A stretch of 64,000 nt of DNA from Apostichopus japonicus (lineage: Eukaryota > Echinodermata > Holothuroidea > Aspidochirotida > Stichopodidae): assembly GCF_037975245.1 (NCBI RefSeq), contig NC_092582.1, positions 24,194,577-24,258,576 on the forward strand, in the 5' to 3' direction. The first letter of the stretch is position 1, and every line of letters starts with the position of its first letter. Of this stretch, positions 38,001 through 48,069 are shown piece after piece. The translations under genes and the position numbers were made by a program. The notes beneath the pieces were generated by a model. That model worked only from the letters and a program-made list of their open reading frames with translations. It did not search any database and was not told the origin of the DNA.

Positions 38001-39817
38001 TGTCAATTTTCGCATTGGGGTCCCGGGATGCCATACAAAATACTTAAAAACTTGATTTCAGGAGTTGTTTAGACTTCGTAGGCATTATGCCTCCGGGTCA
38101 AACTAGACCATTGACCATTGGGTATTTAGCAGGCACTTGACCGTCGGAACATTCACAGGGCAACGCTTCAGACCCACTGAACATTGGCCTGAGTCCGCCT
38201 TCCAACCCCCCCCCCCCTCGTCCCCCTGTTCATCTCTAACCTGTGTTATTGGGACTACTTTATAAATCACCATAGATCTAAATTCTGAAAGATTTATCCT
38301 TCATTAAATTATAGTTTTGGAGAACAAGGTAACACTAGCAAACAAGACTCTGTCTTGCGCACTATAATGTGTATTTAAAATTAACTCCTAAACTGTTAAT
38401 AGTCTTTGCAATATAATATGCATTTATTATTAAAGCCTAAACTGTATAATATTCCTCCACTGAAAACAAATGTTGTTAACTATAATAACACAAGTTCCGC
38501 CATAACAAAACATAAGAGCAGAACCCGATCTAGAATGGCCAAGAGAACCAACTAAAATAACAATCCCGTTATATGTCACTAATGGTGACGTCGTGGAATT
38601 TCCTTATTAAAGGAACAACAGTATAAATGTCAGATAGTGACACGGTCTACTCAACATTGTACTTAACCTTTAAACAAAGTTTAATCAAATTGGTTTCAAA
38701 GTTCTAGAGGAAGAAGGGTGAGGGGTGGGTCCAGCTGGGAATATATAAACCACACTGATGGATCAAACTCAGGTTACCTTCAGAATGAAGTACACTGGTC
38801 ATTTTAACACCCTAAGAATGCTGACCCTTCACCAGCTCTTGAACCCTCACCTTTGTATTGCATAATCACGTGAGTCAATGTCCAGTTTGATTTGCCTCCT
38901 ACATTTGTGAATTCTTAAGAAAAGCACATAATGAGAGCTGAGTGACCTAGATATGTTTCTGTAACGATTACATTAATGTTTGAAGGAATTGTCGAACTTT
39001 CATAATGATAAGAATGTTAAACCCTGCAGCTCAATTGAAAATGGCTACTCAACTTGACGGGATCAGCTTATAAACAGGACAGAACATTTCCCTGCATCTC
39101 ACCAATGTGTTATAGTACATTGGGTTGCATTGATTGAGTCATCGTGATATCAAGGGGAAATCCCCTGGATAGGTCATTTGATGGTTACCGGCAGGGAAGA
39201 GGATGGGGTGTGGAGATAAGTGAACTGATTCTTGTACAGTAATCCTGTTTTTACACAGCAATCACTGTTATAGATTGGGAGAGGATTAGATCCTTGAGTT
39301 ATGAGTCAATAATTGTTGACATAAACTTTTCAATTTTGTTACGTATATACTTATTTTTAATATTTCAAGCAAACAGTAGAACCTTTTTATAGAATCCAAC
39401 CTTCACAAATTAGTCATGACAAGCACGGAATCAAAGCGAACACAGCATTAGTGACCATGGTTTCATGGATTTAGGCTCCATGTGTATATCATGTTCAGTA
39501 CTAAAATATTCGCAGGACGTACTCGTTAGAAATCACTAAAATAATAACTGAAATAATAACAATAAACAGGGCAAAAATTGGCAAGACATTTGAAAACATA
39601 CAAAGTTTAATGTAACATGAATCGATTGATCTGAAATAACACTTTTAATATGGATGCATGTGATTAATATTTACAACATTTAACTATACTGCATTGTCTT
39701 TGTTTCTGTATTATCTTACACATATTCATTACTTTTATTTTTCCTCTTGTTTAGGGATTCTTAAAGGAGAGTTACAAGTTGAGCTTGGCGAACTTCAACC
39801 GGGCAAGGCGCAAGTAA
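21158..39817 (+). CDS. 3' part of an NLR-like leucine-rich-repeat gene (five exons)
   Basis: Five exons join with matching phases: 21158-21322, 26700-26794, 29914-29981, 36163-36198 and 39755-39817 (stop TAA). Every intron is GT...AG. Junction phases are 2, 1, 0 and 0, and no stop interrupts the frame. The first exon encodes an LRR segment (LQKL..., then TNEEWAAILSYSSQCTSLKEL), the style seen in echinoderm NACHT-LRR (NLR) proteins, which sense danger signals in the cytosol. The remaining exons encode a hydrophilic tail of about 87 residues with a Pro/Ser-rich start, a Tyr/Asp cluster (IDYDYDEYRRL) and a basic end (NRARRK). No membrane segment is seen in this part. The NACHT and N-terminal domains are not in view, so NLR identity is inference; another LRR protein remains possible. 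Introns are 3-6 kb, carry mobile and tandem repeats, and contain several CRE palindromes. Confidence 0.72.
24925..25267. mobile_element. hAT-type MITE, 343 bp, with 8-bp target duplication
   Basis: GATGAAGT flanks it exactly (24917-24924 and 25268-25275). The ends are CAAGGGCGTAGGAA and TTCCTACGCAACTG, inverted except for three bases near the tips. CA...TG ends, short TIRs and an 8-bp duplication fit hAT-type (or P-type) non-autonomous elements. A G/C-run lies at each end of the interior. It sits in the first intron of the LRR gene and contains no real gene. Confidence 0.85.
26056..26090. repeat. (TA)n microsatellite
   Basis: An uninterrupted AT dinucleotide run of about 35 bp in the first intron of the LRR gene. 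Confidence 0.9.
26700..26794 (+). CDS. Second exon of the LRR gene
   Basis: The acceptor is a good one (TTAATCTTCACAG) and the donor is GTAAAA at 26795. At 95 bp the exon enters with one base completing the phase-2 codon of the LRR exon and leaves in phase 1. It encodes FGSYLILEGYILPE followed by a Pro/Ser/Thr stretch and KSRNVK. Its opening continues the LRR naturally (SLKELE then FGSYLI), so it probably holds the last LRR strand. Too short for ORF callers; identified through splice sites and phase. Confidence 0.68.
26877..26902. repeat. (AAATA)n microsatellite
   Basis: Five or so tandem copies of a pentamer (TAAAA/AAATA) lie just after the second LRR-gene exon. Confidence 0.8.
29560..29770. 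repeat. Diverged tandem repeat, period about 40-60 bp
   Basis: Motifs GAGATGATAATGATAGTAAA and AAACTGATCAG alternate four times. The block lies about 150 bp upstream of the third LRR-gene exon. Confidence 0.6.
29914..29981 (+). CDS. Third exon of the LRR gene, tyrosine-rich
   Basis: The acceptor TTTTTCATCAG ends at 29913 and a strong donor GTAAGA starts at 29982. The 68-bp exon enters in phase 1 and leaves in phase 0. It encodes WNPIDYDYDEYRRLNLQTG and then QWQ. Three tyrosines lie within an acidic context. DEYRRL fits the YxxL pattern used by SH2-binding (ITIM/ITAM-like) and endocytic motifs, although function here is inference. Confidence 0.68.
31377..31520 (+). repeat. Copy 1 of an intronic direct duplication (partner 34463-34610)
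   Basis: Shared landmarks in the same order are GGGATTTGA, TACGTGACTGA, AAGCAGGCTTA, GGATCTG/AGATCTG and TTGAAAC. The two copies are about 3.09 kb apart in the intron between exons 3 and 4 and bracket the 21-bp minisatellite. Confidence 0.65.
33165..34088 (+). repeat. 21-bp minisatellite, about 44 copies
   Basis: The unit GGTATGGTACAAATAACATGA repeats with a period of exactly 21 bp apart from a few 20-bp or longer units (for example near 33534, 33638 and 34015). Because 21 is a multiple of three, it yields long open frames on both strands (heptads such as RYGTNNM). These frames have no flanking coding context. It lies in an intron of the LRR gene. Confidence 0.95.
34463..34610 (+). repeat. 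Copy 2 of the intronic direct duplication
   Basis: Diverged copy of 31377-31520 with the same landmark order; it contains several small indels. Confidence 0.65.
36163..36198 (+). CDS. Fourth exon of the LRR gene, 36-bp micro-exon
   Basis: A long pyrimidine tract (CTTTCTCTTCCTTTCAG) precedes it and the strong donor GTAAGA follows. It encodes exactly twelve codons (VCDREGNLPGEE) in phase 0-0, so it can be skipped without changing frame, which makes it a candidate for alternative splicing. Confidence 0.66.
36199..39754 (+). other. Fourth intron of the LRR gene
   Basis: AT-rich with poly-G/C runs near 36764 and 38205. Open frames at 36707-37060 and 37852-38034 (minus) cross low-complexity sequence and have no recognisable domain. 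Confidence 0.5.
39755..39817 (+). CDS. Terminal coding exon of the LRR gene
   Basis: The acceptor TTCCTCTTGTTTAG ends at 39754. The exon encodes GFLKESYKLSLANFNRARRK and then TAA at 39815-39817. A weaker donor-like GTAACT at 39814 overlaps the stop; if used, translation would continue into 40177-40270. Confidence 0.66.
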   Translation, partial: GFLKESYKLSLANFNRARRK

Positions 39818-39910
39818 CTGTCAATACAGCTGAATACTCTCTACCTTAGTATTTAACATTGTATTTGTAACAGTGATTGTCTGCTACTTTTAATTGTAAA
39901 GTCTTAATAT

Positions 39911-39916
39911 ATTAAA
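39911..39916 (+). promoter_or_regulatory. Candidate poly(A) signal ATTAAA
   Basis: This common variant signal lies 94 bp after the stop codon of the terminal exon. It fits a short 3' UTR, but later sites cannot be excluded. Confidence 0.4.
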
Positions 39917-40176
39917 TATAATCTCCATCAATAACCAGAATTTGTATTCCTGTATCTGTGATTATCTAATGTTATCTGGTCACTAATGTCATTTGCTTCA
40001 ACTATAATTGGTTTTATTATATTTTTCATTAACAAAGATGATCCCTGATTAAATGTATGGAAGGGGTGTTGTCTAGGTATTACTTCCCCATTATTCCACG
40101 AATAAGTATTTTGCTTGACCCATTTATTATGATAACAATGAAACCTAATATATCTCATTTTATCTCTATCTTACAG

Positions 40177-40270
40177 TTCAATGCAAGATGCATGTTCATC
40201 TGGCGTTGCCAATCATCAACAGGACTGGGACGTCATTAACTCAATCCTCTATCAACATCAACTAGACTAG
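40177..40270 (+). CDS. Possible alternative terminal exon of the LRR gene
   Basis: A strong acceptor (TTATCTCTATCTTACAG) ends at 40176. Spliced from the GTAACT donor at 39814 it would replace the stop and add about 30 codons, including MQDACSSGVANHQQDWDVIN, ending TAG at 40268-40270. Spliced from 36198 it would read FNARCMFIWRCQ and stop at 40239. All three frames are open for 20 or more codons, so frame alone does not prove coding; it may instead be 3' UTR. Confidence 0.3.
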
Positions 40271-42149
40271 CAAGATTGTGACGTCATTAAATGCCTATAT
40301 TCTCAAGACAATGGAATGGTGACTTGATGAAGACTGTAACTTTTACATTCATTGTGAATGGATCTTGTTAGAGAGATAAGGAGACTATTTATATAGGAGA
40401 CTACTTATCTCTTGGATGTTAACTATTGAGAGAGGGAAGAAAGAGAGCACAATCCCTATCTTACTCTCTGTGTATATGTGGAGGGGCGGGTGTGGGGGTG
40501 GGGAGGGAGTGTTGGAGGGGTTGGATGACGTACCCACCACATTGGTGACCAAGTAGATATTATAGTATTCATTTGCACCACCACCAGAACGCTTATTGTA
40601 GAATTGGAATTGAATGGTAATATGCAGTATTTTTTTAATTTTATTTTCCTGGTATGTATCAAAGTCTTCGTTACTTGCGTAAATTACGAGAAAGGTTTGT
40701 ACACCTACTCGCGTGTCTCTTGTCATTTATTGCTGGTGACCTGCTCTCAGCCTCCATGCACTCCTCGGTACAGGGTAAAACATCTTTCATTAGTCCATTT
40801 GTTTGAAATGATATGATTCATCAAAATCCAGACCCCTATCTCCAACCCCCCCCACCCCCACACACCCCGACAAACACTTTACTGCTCAGAAAATTAATTA
40901 CACGCCTTATTCTGTTAATGCTTCTATACTATTTTTAAGCAGACATGTTTAGAATGCTTTTGTTATAATCTGTACATACTGTATCCACGTACACTCGGTC
41001 ACTAGGAGTGCGTGATTACACTTTTTCTTCGTTCTTCCTTTTACTACATTTTGATTTAAACTGTGACGTATCGGTTACTTAATGTCTTAACCCTAACAAG
41101 AGTAGAGTCACCTTAATTGTGTCAATGCTAAGACAATATACATGACATTTATACTTAGTGGTGATATTAATTAATATCTGTGATATGTTTTTTTTTCTAA
41201 GCCAGCATTTCTTCATGTTTGTCGGTTCCAATGTATTATCTTAACTTGAATACAATTAGATGACATGACTGTGACGTCATATCATATGATTGAAATAACA
41301 AATGTATATTCTGTATTGTAAGTAACTGAGACTTAACCGTTCAATACTTTTCATTGTATTCTTTGATTATTATTTTTGCTTTATAATTGTTTTTATTGAT
41401 TTATAATCTGTCCGTTTCAATCACCATCTTATTAATTAAGTTATATCGTCATATCCTATTTGATGTATTGACTGGTCCCTAGGCGTATACGAATAATATA
41501 ACATGAATGCTTTAAATTGTTCCCCGACATTTAGTGTTAACACTAACATTTCATTATTAACAATCAAGTAAAGGATGCTTTGATCATGCGCAATTAGTTC
41601 AATCTCTACAGGTGTGATGACATAACGTCGATACAGGATTTAACATTACTAAAGAAATTAATGAGGTAGACAGATTCCCCTTATTTTTAGGGCTTTTAAT
41701 GGATATCATATTTTTATTTTTCATTTGCTTACTCTAGAATTTTGCTACATTTTGAAAACTGTCTGTTGAAGTGTTGGTTATGTTTTGACTCAAAAGAGAC
41801 TGTAACGTCGATAATCTTAAAAGGAGAAGAGGAAAATGTACATTTGACTTATTAAAGAGAATCATATACTTAGCATCCTGGTGAAATTTGTATCCAATCC
41901 ATGCGTTTTGGAGATATCGATAGCTGAAATTGTAACAGTTAGTACCAAAAGTGAACTTGGAGCAAACAGGTGTGACGTCATAGTTGCACACTAACAGAAA
42001 AATGTTCCAGTTTTTTTATGTTTTTACTTCCTTCGTTTGACTTTGGATTGGGAAGGATCCCAACTTTGCTTTAGTGTATTTGATGATGACAATATCCATT
42101 ACTTGCAAAATACATATAGTTTAGTGCCTACCAAGTTTTGATTCCTTAT
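40271..42149. other. Downstream flank of the LRR gene, no gene recognised
   Basis: AT-rich sequence with three exact TGACGTCA palindromes (40279, 41272, 41973). It may include a longer 3' UTR. Confidence 0.4.
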
Positions 42150-42900
42150 CGAAGGCAAAAGGAAAATATGCGATGGCGTATGCGTGTATGTGTGCGTCTG
42201 TGACACTTTCTTGAGTCCGCGATAACTCAACGACGGGGTGATGCATATTTGTCATACTTGTTAAGTAGATAAAAGGTGTGCCCATTTTTATAGAGATGAC
42301 CTTTTATTAATAAGGTTATGGTGTCAAACGTAAAACGTTTTACTTTGCAATAACTCCGCAACCCGAAGTCGGATTGCAGCCAAACTTGGTATACAGTTGC
42401 TGGTTAATGTCTGGGCCCCCAAAAATTCCGGACCCAATTTTGAGCTGGTGGGACCAAAGTTTATTTCCAACTAAAATGCATTTTGAGGCAACTTCTTTGG
42501 GCCCGAATTTTTGGAGCCCAATATTTTGGGACCATCTCAGCCCACTTTTTCTCTCCATTGCAATAACCATTGCAACCGTAAGTCGGGTTGTAGCCAAACT
42601 TGGTAAACAGTTGTTGGTTAATAGCTGGTACATGTAGGCCATCTGGACCCCAATAATTCCGGGCTCATTTTCGGACCGGCAGGGCCCATTTTTTATTTTC
42701 AACTCAACTGCATTTTGGGACAAGTTCAATGGGCCCGAATTTGTGGGCGCAATATTTTTGGGACCATTTGAGGGCAAAATTTTATTCGGCCCAAGTTTTT
42801 GGAAGGGCCAACATTTGATATTGCTATAACTCCACAACTTTCAAGTATATATGATTGTTTCCAAACTTGGAATACAGTTGTTGGTTAGTAGCTGGTATAT
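42150..42900. repeat. Diverged interspersed repeat with three internal units
   Basis: A segment around CCAAACTTGGTATACAGTTG recurs near 42380, 42595 and 42868, each time followed by TGGTTA(A/G)T. The units are 210-280 bp apart and separated by GGGCCC-containing stretches. The minus-strand 165-codon frame here follows the repeats and is not a recognised protein. Confidence 0.6.
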
Positions 42901-43256
42901 GTAGGCATAAATATTATGATAATGAGTGGTGGCATACAACACTTTAATATTCCACATACCAAGGAACCATAGTGACCGTTGGGCTTTTGTTAATGTTTTA
43001 TCGCCTTCATTTACCCTATACGTTGTTATTTTATAGTCCTAAGTAAAGAATTTGGACAAAACGATCACGTGAGCTTACATAGTTTAACGAGATTGAATAT
43101 GATAATTAATGCTGACAATGTTATGTACATTACGTAAGCCCTATATGCAATGGTATGCTCTCTGTGTTTCACGATTTTATTTTTTCCTTAAAATGTTTAC
43201 TGAATCTGTTAAAGTTCCTACTTGTTTTGTGAGACTAAAGGAGAATCAAACCAACG

Positions 43257-44272
43257 ATCATTTTAATATTATGTGATAGGTAAGCTATCAATCATTTAAT
43301 ATTATGTGATAGGTAAGCTATCGATCATTGTAATATTATGTGATAGGTAAGCTATCAATCATTTTAATATTATATGATAGGTAGCTTTCGATCATTTAAT
43401 ATTACAAGGTAAACTATCGATCATTTTAATATTATGTGATAGGTAAGCTATCGATCATTTAATATCATGTCATAGGTATAAACTATCGATCATATTTAAT
43501 TTTATGTCATAGGTAAGCTGTCGATCAATTTAATAGTATGTGATAGGTAAGCTATCGATCATTTTAATATGATGTGATAGGTAAGCTATCGATCATTTTA
43601 ATATTATATGATAGGTAAGCTATCGATCATTTTAATATTATATGATAGGTAAGCTATCGATCATTTTAATATTATGTGATAGGTAAGCTATCGATCATTT
43701 TAATATTATGTGATAGGTAGCTTTCGATCATTTAATATTACATGATAGGTAAGCTATCGATCATTTTAATATTATGTGATAGGTAAGCTGTCGATCATTT
43801 TAATATTACGTGATAGGTAAACTATCGATCATTTTAATAGCATGTGATAGGTAAGCTATCGATCATTTAATATTACATGATAGGTAAGCTATTAATCATT
43901 TTAATATTATGTGATAGGTAAACTATCGATCATTTTAATATTATGTGATAGGTAAGCTATCGATCATTTTAATACTATGTGATAGGTAAGCTATCGATCA
44001 TTTTAATATTATGTGATAGGTAAGCTATCGATCATTTTAATATTATGTGATAGGTAAGCTATCGATCATTTTAATACTATGTGATAGGTAAGCTATCGAT
44101 CATTTTAATATTATGTGATAGGTAAGCTATTAATCATTTTAATATTATGTGATAGGTAAACTATCGATCATTTTAATAGCATGTGATAGGTAAGCTATCG
44201 ATCATTTTAATAGCATGTGATAGGTAAGCTATCGATCATTTTAATATTATGTGATAGGTAAGCTATTGATGA
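43257..44272 (+). repeat. 34-bp satellite, about 30 copies
   Basis: The unit is ATCATTTTAATATTATGTGA followed by TAGGTAAGCTATCG. Single-base indels give 30-35-bp units. Each unit holds GATAGGTAAGCTATC, a 5-bp stem around GTAAG, and most hold ATCGAT. Variants TAGCATG and ATTACATG recur, pointing to local unit homogenisation. Confidence 0.95.
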
Positions 44273-45916
44273 GCAAGTCACTTTAGGTCACTTACGCATT
44301 TGAGCAAAAAATGCATTTGATTTTTGAGATATCGATTCTTAAATATTTGTTTAGGTACAAGAATTGTAGATTTGAATAAGTTTTGAAATTTTACGTTTGA
44401 CTTCATTAATTGCTTCATTAACAATCTTTTATAATATGGTATATAGGCAGAACGTTAAAAGTAAATTCTTTTAGCATTTCATAATTTTGGCGTAGTAAAG
44501 CTGATAATATTATGTATATATCAAGTAATCCTTAAATACAAAGATCGTCTCTGTGTAGTATATACTCTTTATTTTGTTCTTTCATTGTTATTTTAATGCG
44601 CCTTATAAATGATTCTACTGGTTTTATTTTATTAAAGATCTTCTTTATTTCTTTATATTCCGATATTTTCCTTCGATTTAGAACAATTATAAGACTCTAA
44701 CTAATACTTGCTCTAATTATTGTTATATTTAGTCATTAATTGTTTGATTGCTGTCTGCTTAAACCATTTATTAATTTTACTTTCTTTCAAGATTTAGTTG
44801 CTTTTCTTTCGTTCCTCCTATTCTATATTATGAATTAATCTTTGATATTACTCACGCGTAATAAAGTGAAAATTAGAAGAATATTGTTCAATGTTATCAT
44901 AATAACAATGACTGGCTGTCTACCGTTTATACCATTAATGGTGTTACTCAAAATCATACTTAACCATTGTCTTAGACATTAATTAATAACAATGACATGT
45001 ACTGTTTTTTGATCCAGTTCTTTGTTCCATTATTATGATCTCTAATGACGTTTCCCCGAAGACAATAGGAACACGTGACTTTGACATATTATAGTAAGAT
45101 TTTAACATAAAAGTAACGAAGATAATGTGCTGTATATTTAATATTAACCTTAAATGCAATGATCTGCTCTCCAAACTTATCATTCATTCTTCTCGTTATT
45201 TTGCTTCTTCTTATTAATGGTGCTGGTTAAGGATTAATGAATATTCATGATCTCTTCATTGTAATTCAGTGTTTGTCGTATTTGCTTTACCCCAATTGGA
45301 TAATATGAAGCCATAAAATTTAACAGTTTAACACAAGCCCCATGCATCCAGCAAAATTGAATATACGTACATAGCTAACACCGACTAACAGATAAATATG
45401 GAAGAAATCACTGCGTTGCAGTATCTGTTTTTGATATTAGATATTTCCACGGAAATATTTATTCCTTTATTTTGTAATTGTTCTTGGTATCTTCCATATT
45501 TCTGTATGCTTGTACAATATTTAATTTTTGCAACCAAACACAGATGTTTCCTTTCAGGCGATCCTGGTCTCTCATTGTGATAAATTACGACCGATTCATC
45601 CCATTTATCTGTTACTATATCATAAGTTCATATCGTAGAATCTTATAATGAAATTATTGATATGTATTGATATTGTAATGTCAATGGAAGAAATAAAGGA
45701 AAGCTAATCAGATAAATATTGTCAACAGTGTTATCTCTGTGTAACATGTAGTTAATGTACTAACTTGTAATTTCAACCTCCTTTTCATGTCCTGCGTCAA
45801 TGTCACACAGAAGGTCATGGCTATACAGTAACTCTCAAACAGGTGAGGCTGGTATAGTTGCCACGGTTGAGATTAAACAACTCTTGTCCTAATAAAAGTG
45901 TTGATATCTCTATATG
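44273..45916. other. AT-rich stretch, no gene recognised
   Basis: Only short open frames without recognisable domains. Confidence 0.5.
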
Positions 45917-45966
45917 CAGGTGCGTATCCAGGGGGGGGGGGCGTTGGGGGCGCGCGCCCCCCGGGT

Positions 45967-46071
45967 AAGAAAAAGAGGAGAGAAAAAAAGAAAAGGAAAA
46001 AAGGGGAAAAAAGAGGAGGAGGAGAGGAAGGAAGGGAAAAGAAAAAGAAGAAAAAGGAGAAAAGGAGGGAG
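45967..46071 (+). repeat. 105-bp uninterrupted homopurine tract
   Basis: Only A and G occur on the plus strand from 45967 to 46071. Open frames crossing it (Lys/Arg/Glu on plus, Phe/Ser/Leu on minus) are compositional artefacts. Confidence 0.9.
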
Positions 46072-46389
46072 CAAAAGAAAAACGCGAAGAGAAAGAGGAA
46101 CAGTGACATCATTACAGCGCTGAAGGGTAGCCAGTGACGGATCAATGATTTCGTAAAAGTGTGACTCACCCTACCCCTTACACCGACAGCTCCACTTTTT
46201 GACGTTTCCATTTTCCTCTCTCACTAATGATCTATATATACTATATATGGTCTATCATAACGCGTGTGTAGAATTGTGCTATGAAACCAACTGTGGCTGG
46301 TCTCGAACTCGACCGTGTCGTAGGGGAACATGACGATTTTTGGGATGGGGGCGACCGCCCGCCCCCCCCCCCACCATTCAGCATTTTTT

Positions 46390-46673
46390 TAAATGATATC
46401 GCTAAGTAATTTCAAAATAGAAAGTGCTTAGATGCAACTTACAAGGCCTGGGAAGTGTCATTTCCAGCGATCTGGGAGACATTTTCGGCCAAAATTTGCT
46501 TGTACGCTTCGCGCTAACAAATGGTCCTGGGTAGTGCCATTTCCAGCGATCTGGGAGGCATTTGCGGCCAAAATTTGCTTGTACACTTCGCGCCAACCTA
46601 TGGTGGCGCTACGCTTAGATAATTTGCCTACAGGCTTCGCCCCTCCCTTGGCAAATTCCTCGCTACGCGCCTG
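46390..46673 (+). repeat. Module copy A of the hAT-like repeat family
   Basis: The module GATATCGC...GCGATCTGGGAG...TTGTACGCTTCGCGC is partly duplicated in tandem here (near 46440-46510 and 46525-46595). It ends GCTACGCGCCTG. Related copies lie at 47228-47330, 47935-48040 and 55125-55281. Confidence 0.75.
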
Positions 46674-47028
46674 TTCGAATTTGTAACGCAAACAGCAGAT
46701 ATCACATCATGTCAGTGAGCATGAAAATGGCGTTCCAGGATGAAAAGCCTCAAAACTGTCCGACTTGCCTGAAAAAATAACCAAAACTTTTCGCGCGCTT
46801 CGCGCGCGTTCAACGTGTTCATGTCAATATCATATAAGCAAGCATCGGTTATTACATCGCATGCCATCATTTACCGTACGGTCCGTTAAAATTGCGCAGT
46901 ATACCGCGGGATGCTAATGTAAACAATGACATGTCTCATGTAGATGTATAAAAAGCATGGAGGTCCAATTATGTCAAAATTCTCTTTTACATTAGTAATG
47001 GCGAATTAGGGGCTGCACCCCCGCCGCG

Positions 47029-47381
47029 CAGTGGCGGAGCGTCCATACGGTCAGGCCCCCCCCCCGACGGACTCAAATGGACTGCTGGCGCCTTTTTCAG
47101 CTCTTTACCACTTTTTACTTATTCTAGATTATTGACTTTTTTATTGCGCTCTCATCTACTTATTGACATTTGTCACATTTTGTTGGTGTAATTTGGCAAT
47201 GATACCTTATTCTTCGTTTATCTGCAAAGGGTCATTTCCGGCGATCTAGGGAGTATCTTTACTCAAAAATTGTCTGTACGCTACGCGCCAACCAGTGGTG
47301 GCGCTCCGCTTAGATAGTGTCGAAAGCGCCCCTACAGACCATTCTCGCCCCTCCTGACCAATACCCCTAGCTCCGCCACTG
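47029..47381. mobile_element. hAT-type MITE, 353 bp, with perfect 8-bp target duplication
   Basis: Termini are CAGTGGCGGAGC and its perfect reverse complement GCTCCGCCACTG. CCGCCGCG flanks both sides (47021-47028 and 47382-47389). CAG...CTG ends and an 8-bp duplication are hallmarks of hAT elements. Its right half contains a copy of the family module (CGATCTAGGGAG to GCTCCGCTTAGATA). It is inserted inside the 45917-48069 composite. Confidence 0.88.
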
Positions 47382-48069
47382 CCGCCGCGCCTCCTACGCT
47401 TATGTGTGTAGTGTTCGGTTTCGGATATATCTGCTATTTTTTCATTTCCTTCAATCAAGTTTTATAATAGCCGTTATAAGAGGTTTTAATATTTCTACAC
47501 CAATAAATTAACTGTGTCTGAATTTTCCAAAATTTCTGACCAACATTCTGCATCACACTTCCCTCTACTCGTGCAATTTTGACCGGTCTGTTAGGGGTTG
47601 AAGGAAGTTTTTCTATATTGGTTGTCCATAGATGAAATTTTGTACAACATTATGGGTATGTTTTGAAGTGAGTTTATTCACGAGAAATGTGAATTTTCAA
47701 ATTCTGAACAAATATGGGGCTTAAAACCTTGAAAAGTGGGGCTGACGGGTATTGAGGGCCGCGACGTAGAATCACCTACAAAAGCAAAGACCCACAGGAT
47801 ATGCGATCAGGTCGAACATGGTGTGTGCCGGGTTGACAATCTTCAAAAAGGTTATGGATGGGAAAAAAAAAACTTTTAGGAATACTTCGTTCTCAGGCAA
47901 AAAGTGTACATCTGGTTGATCATTTCAAGCCCGAGAAGTGCCGTTTCCGGTGATCTGGGGGGTATCAAAATAAGAAATTTTCTTGTACGCTGCGCGCCAA
48001 CCGATGGTGGCGCTCCGCTTAGATAGTAATACGCGCCCCCCGGGTTAGAAAATCCTGGATACGCGCCTG

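Larger units (their letters stand above)
45917..48069. mobile_element. hAT-like composite repeat with CAGGYGCGTATCC ends
   Basis: The left end CAGGTGCGTATCCAGG (45917) is matched by CCTGGATACGCGCCTG ending at 48069. ATATG flanks both ends directly (45912-45916 and 48070-48074). The CGCGCCCCCCGGGT motif follows the left end and recurs near the right end in the same orientation. Inside are partial copies of a module that runs from GATATCGC through GCGATCTGGGAG to GCTACGCTTAGATA. Another internal terminus, GCTACGCGCCTG, ends at 46673, so at least two related elements are nested. No transposase frame remains. The superfamily is inferred from CA...TG ends and related copies with 8-bp duplications. 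Confidence 0.65.

Noticed and set aside
42340-42837. 165-codon minus-strand frame
   Set aside because: It follows the internal copies of a diverged repeat and does not resemble a protein family.
43257-44272. CRISPR-like regular repeats
   Set aside because: Units are directly adjacent with no unique spacers, there are no cas genes, and the DNA is animal nuclear.
45873-46211. Frames rich in Lys/Arg/Glu or Phe/Ser/Leu
   Set aside because: Produced by the homopurine tract.
46300-46320. GGTCTCGAACTCGACC as a tRNA T-arm
   Set aside because: No acceptor stem, anticodon arm or A box was found at the right spacing.
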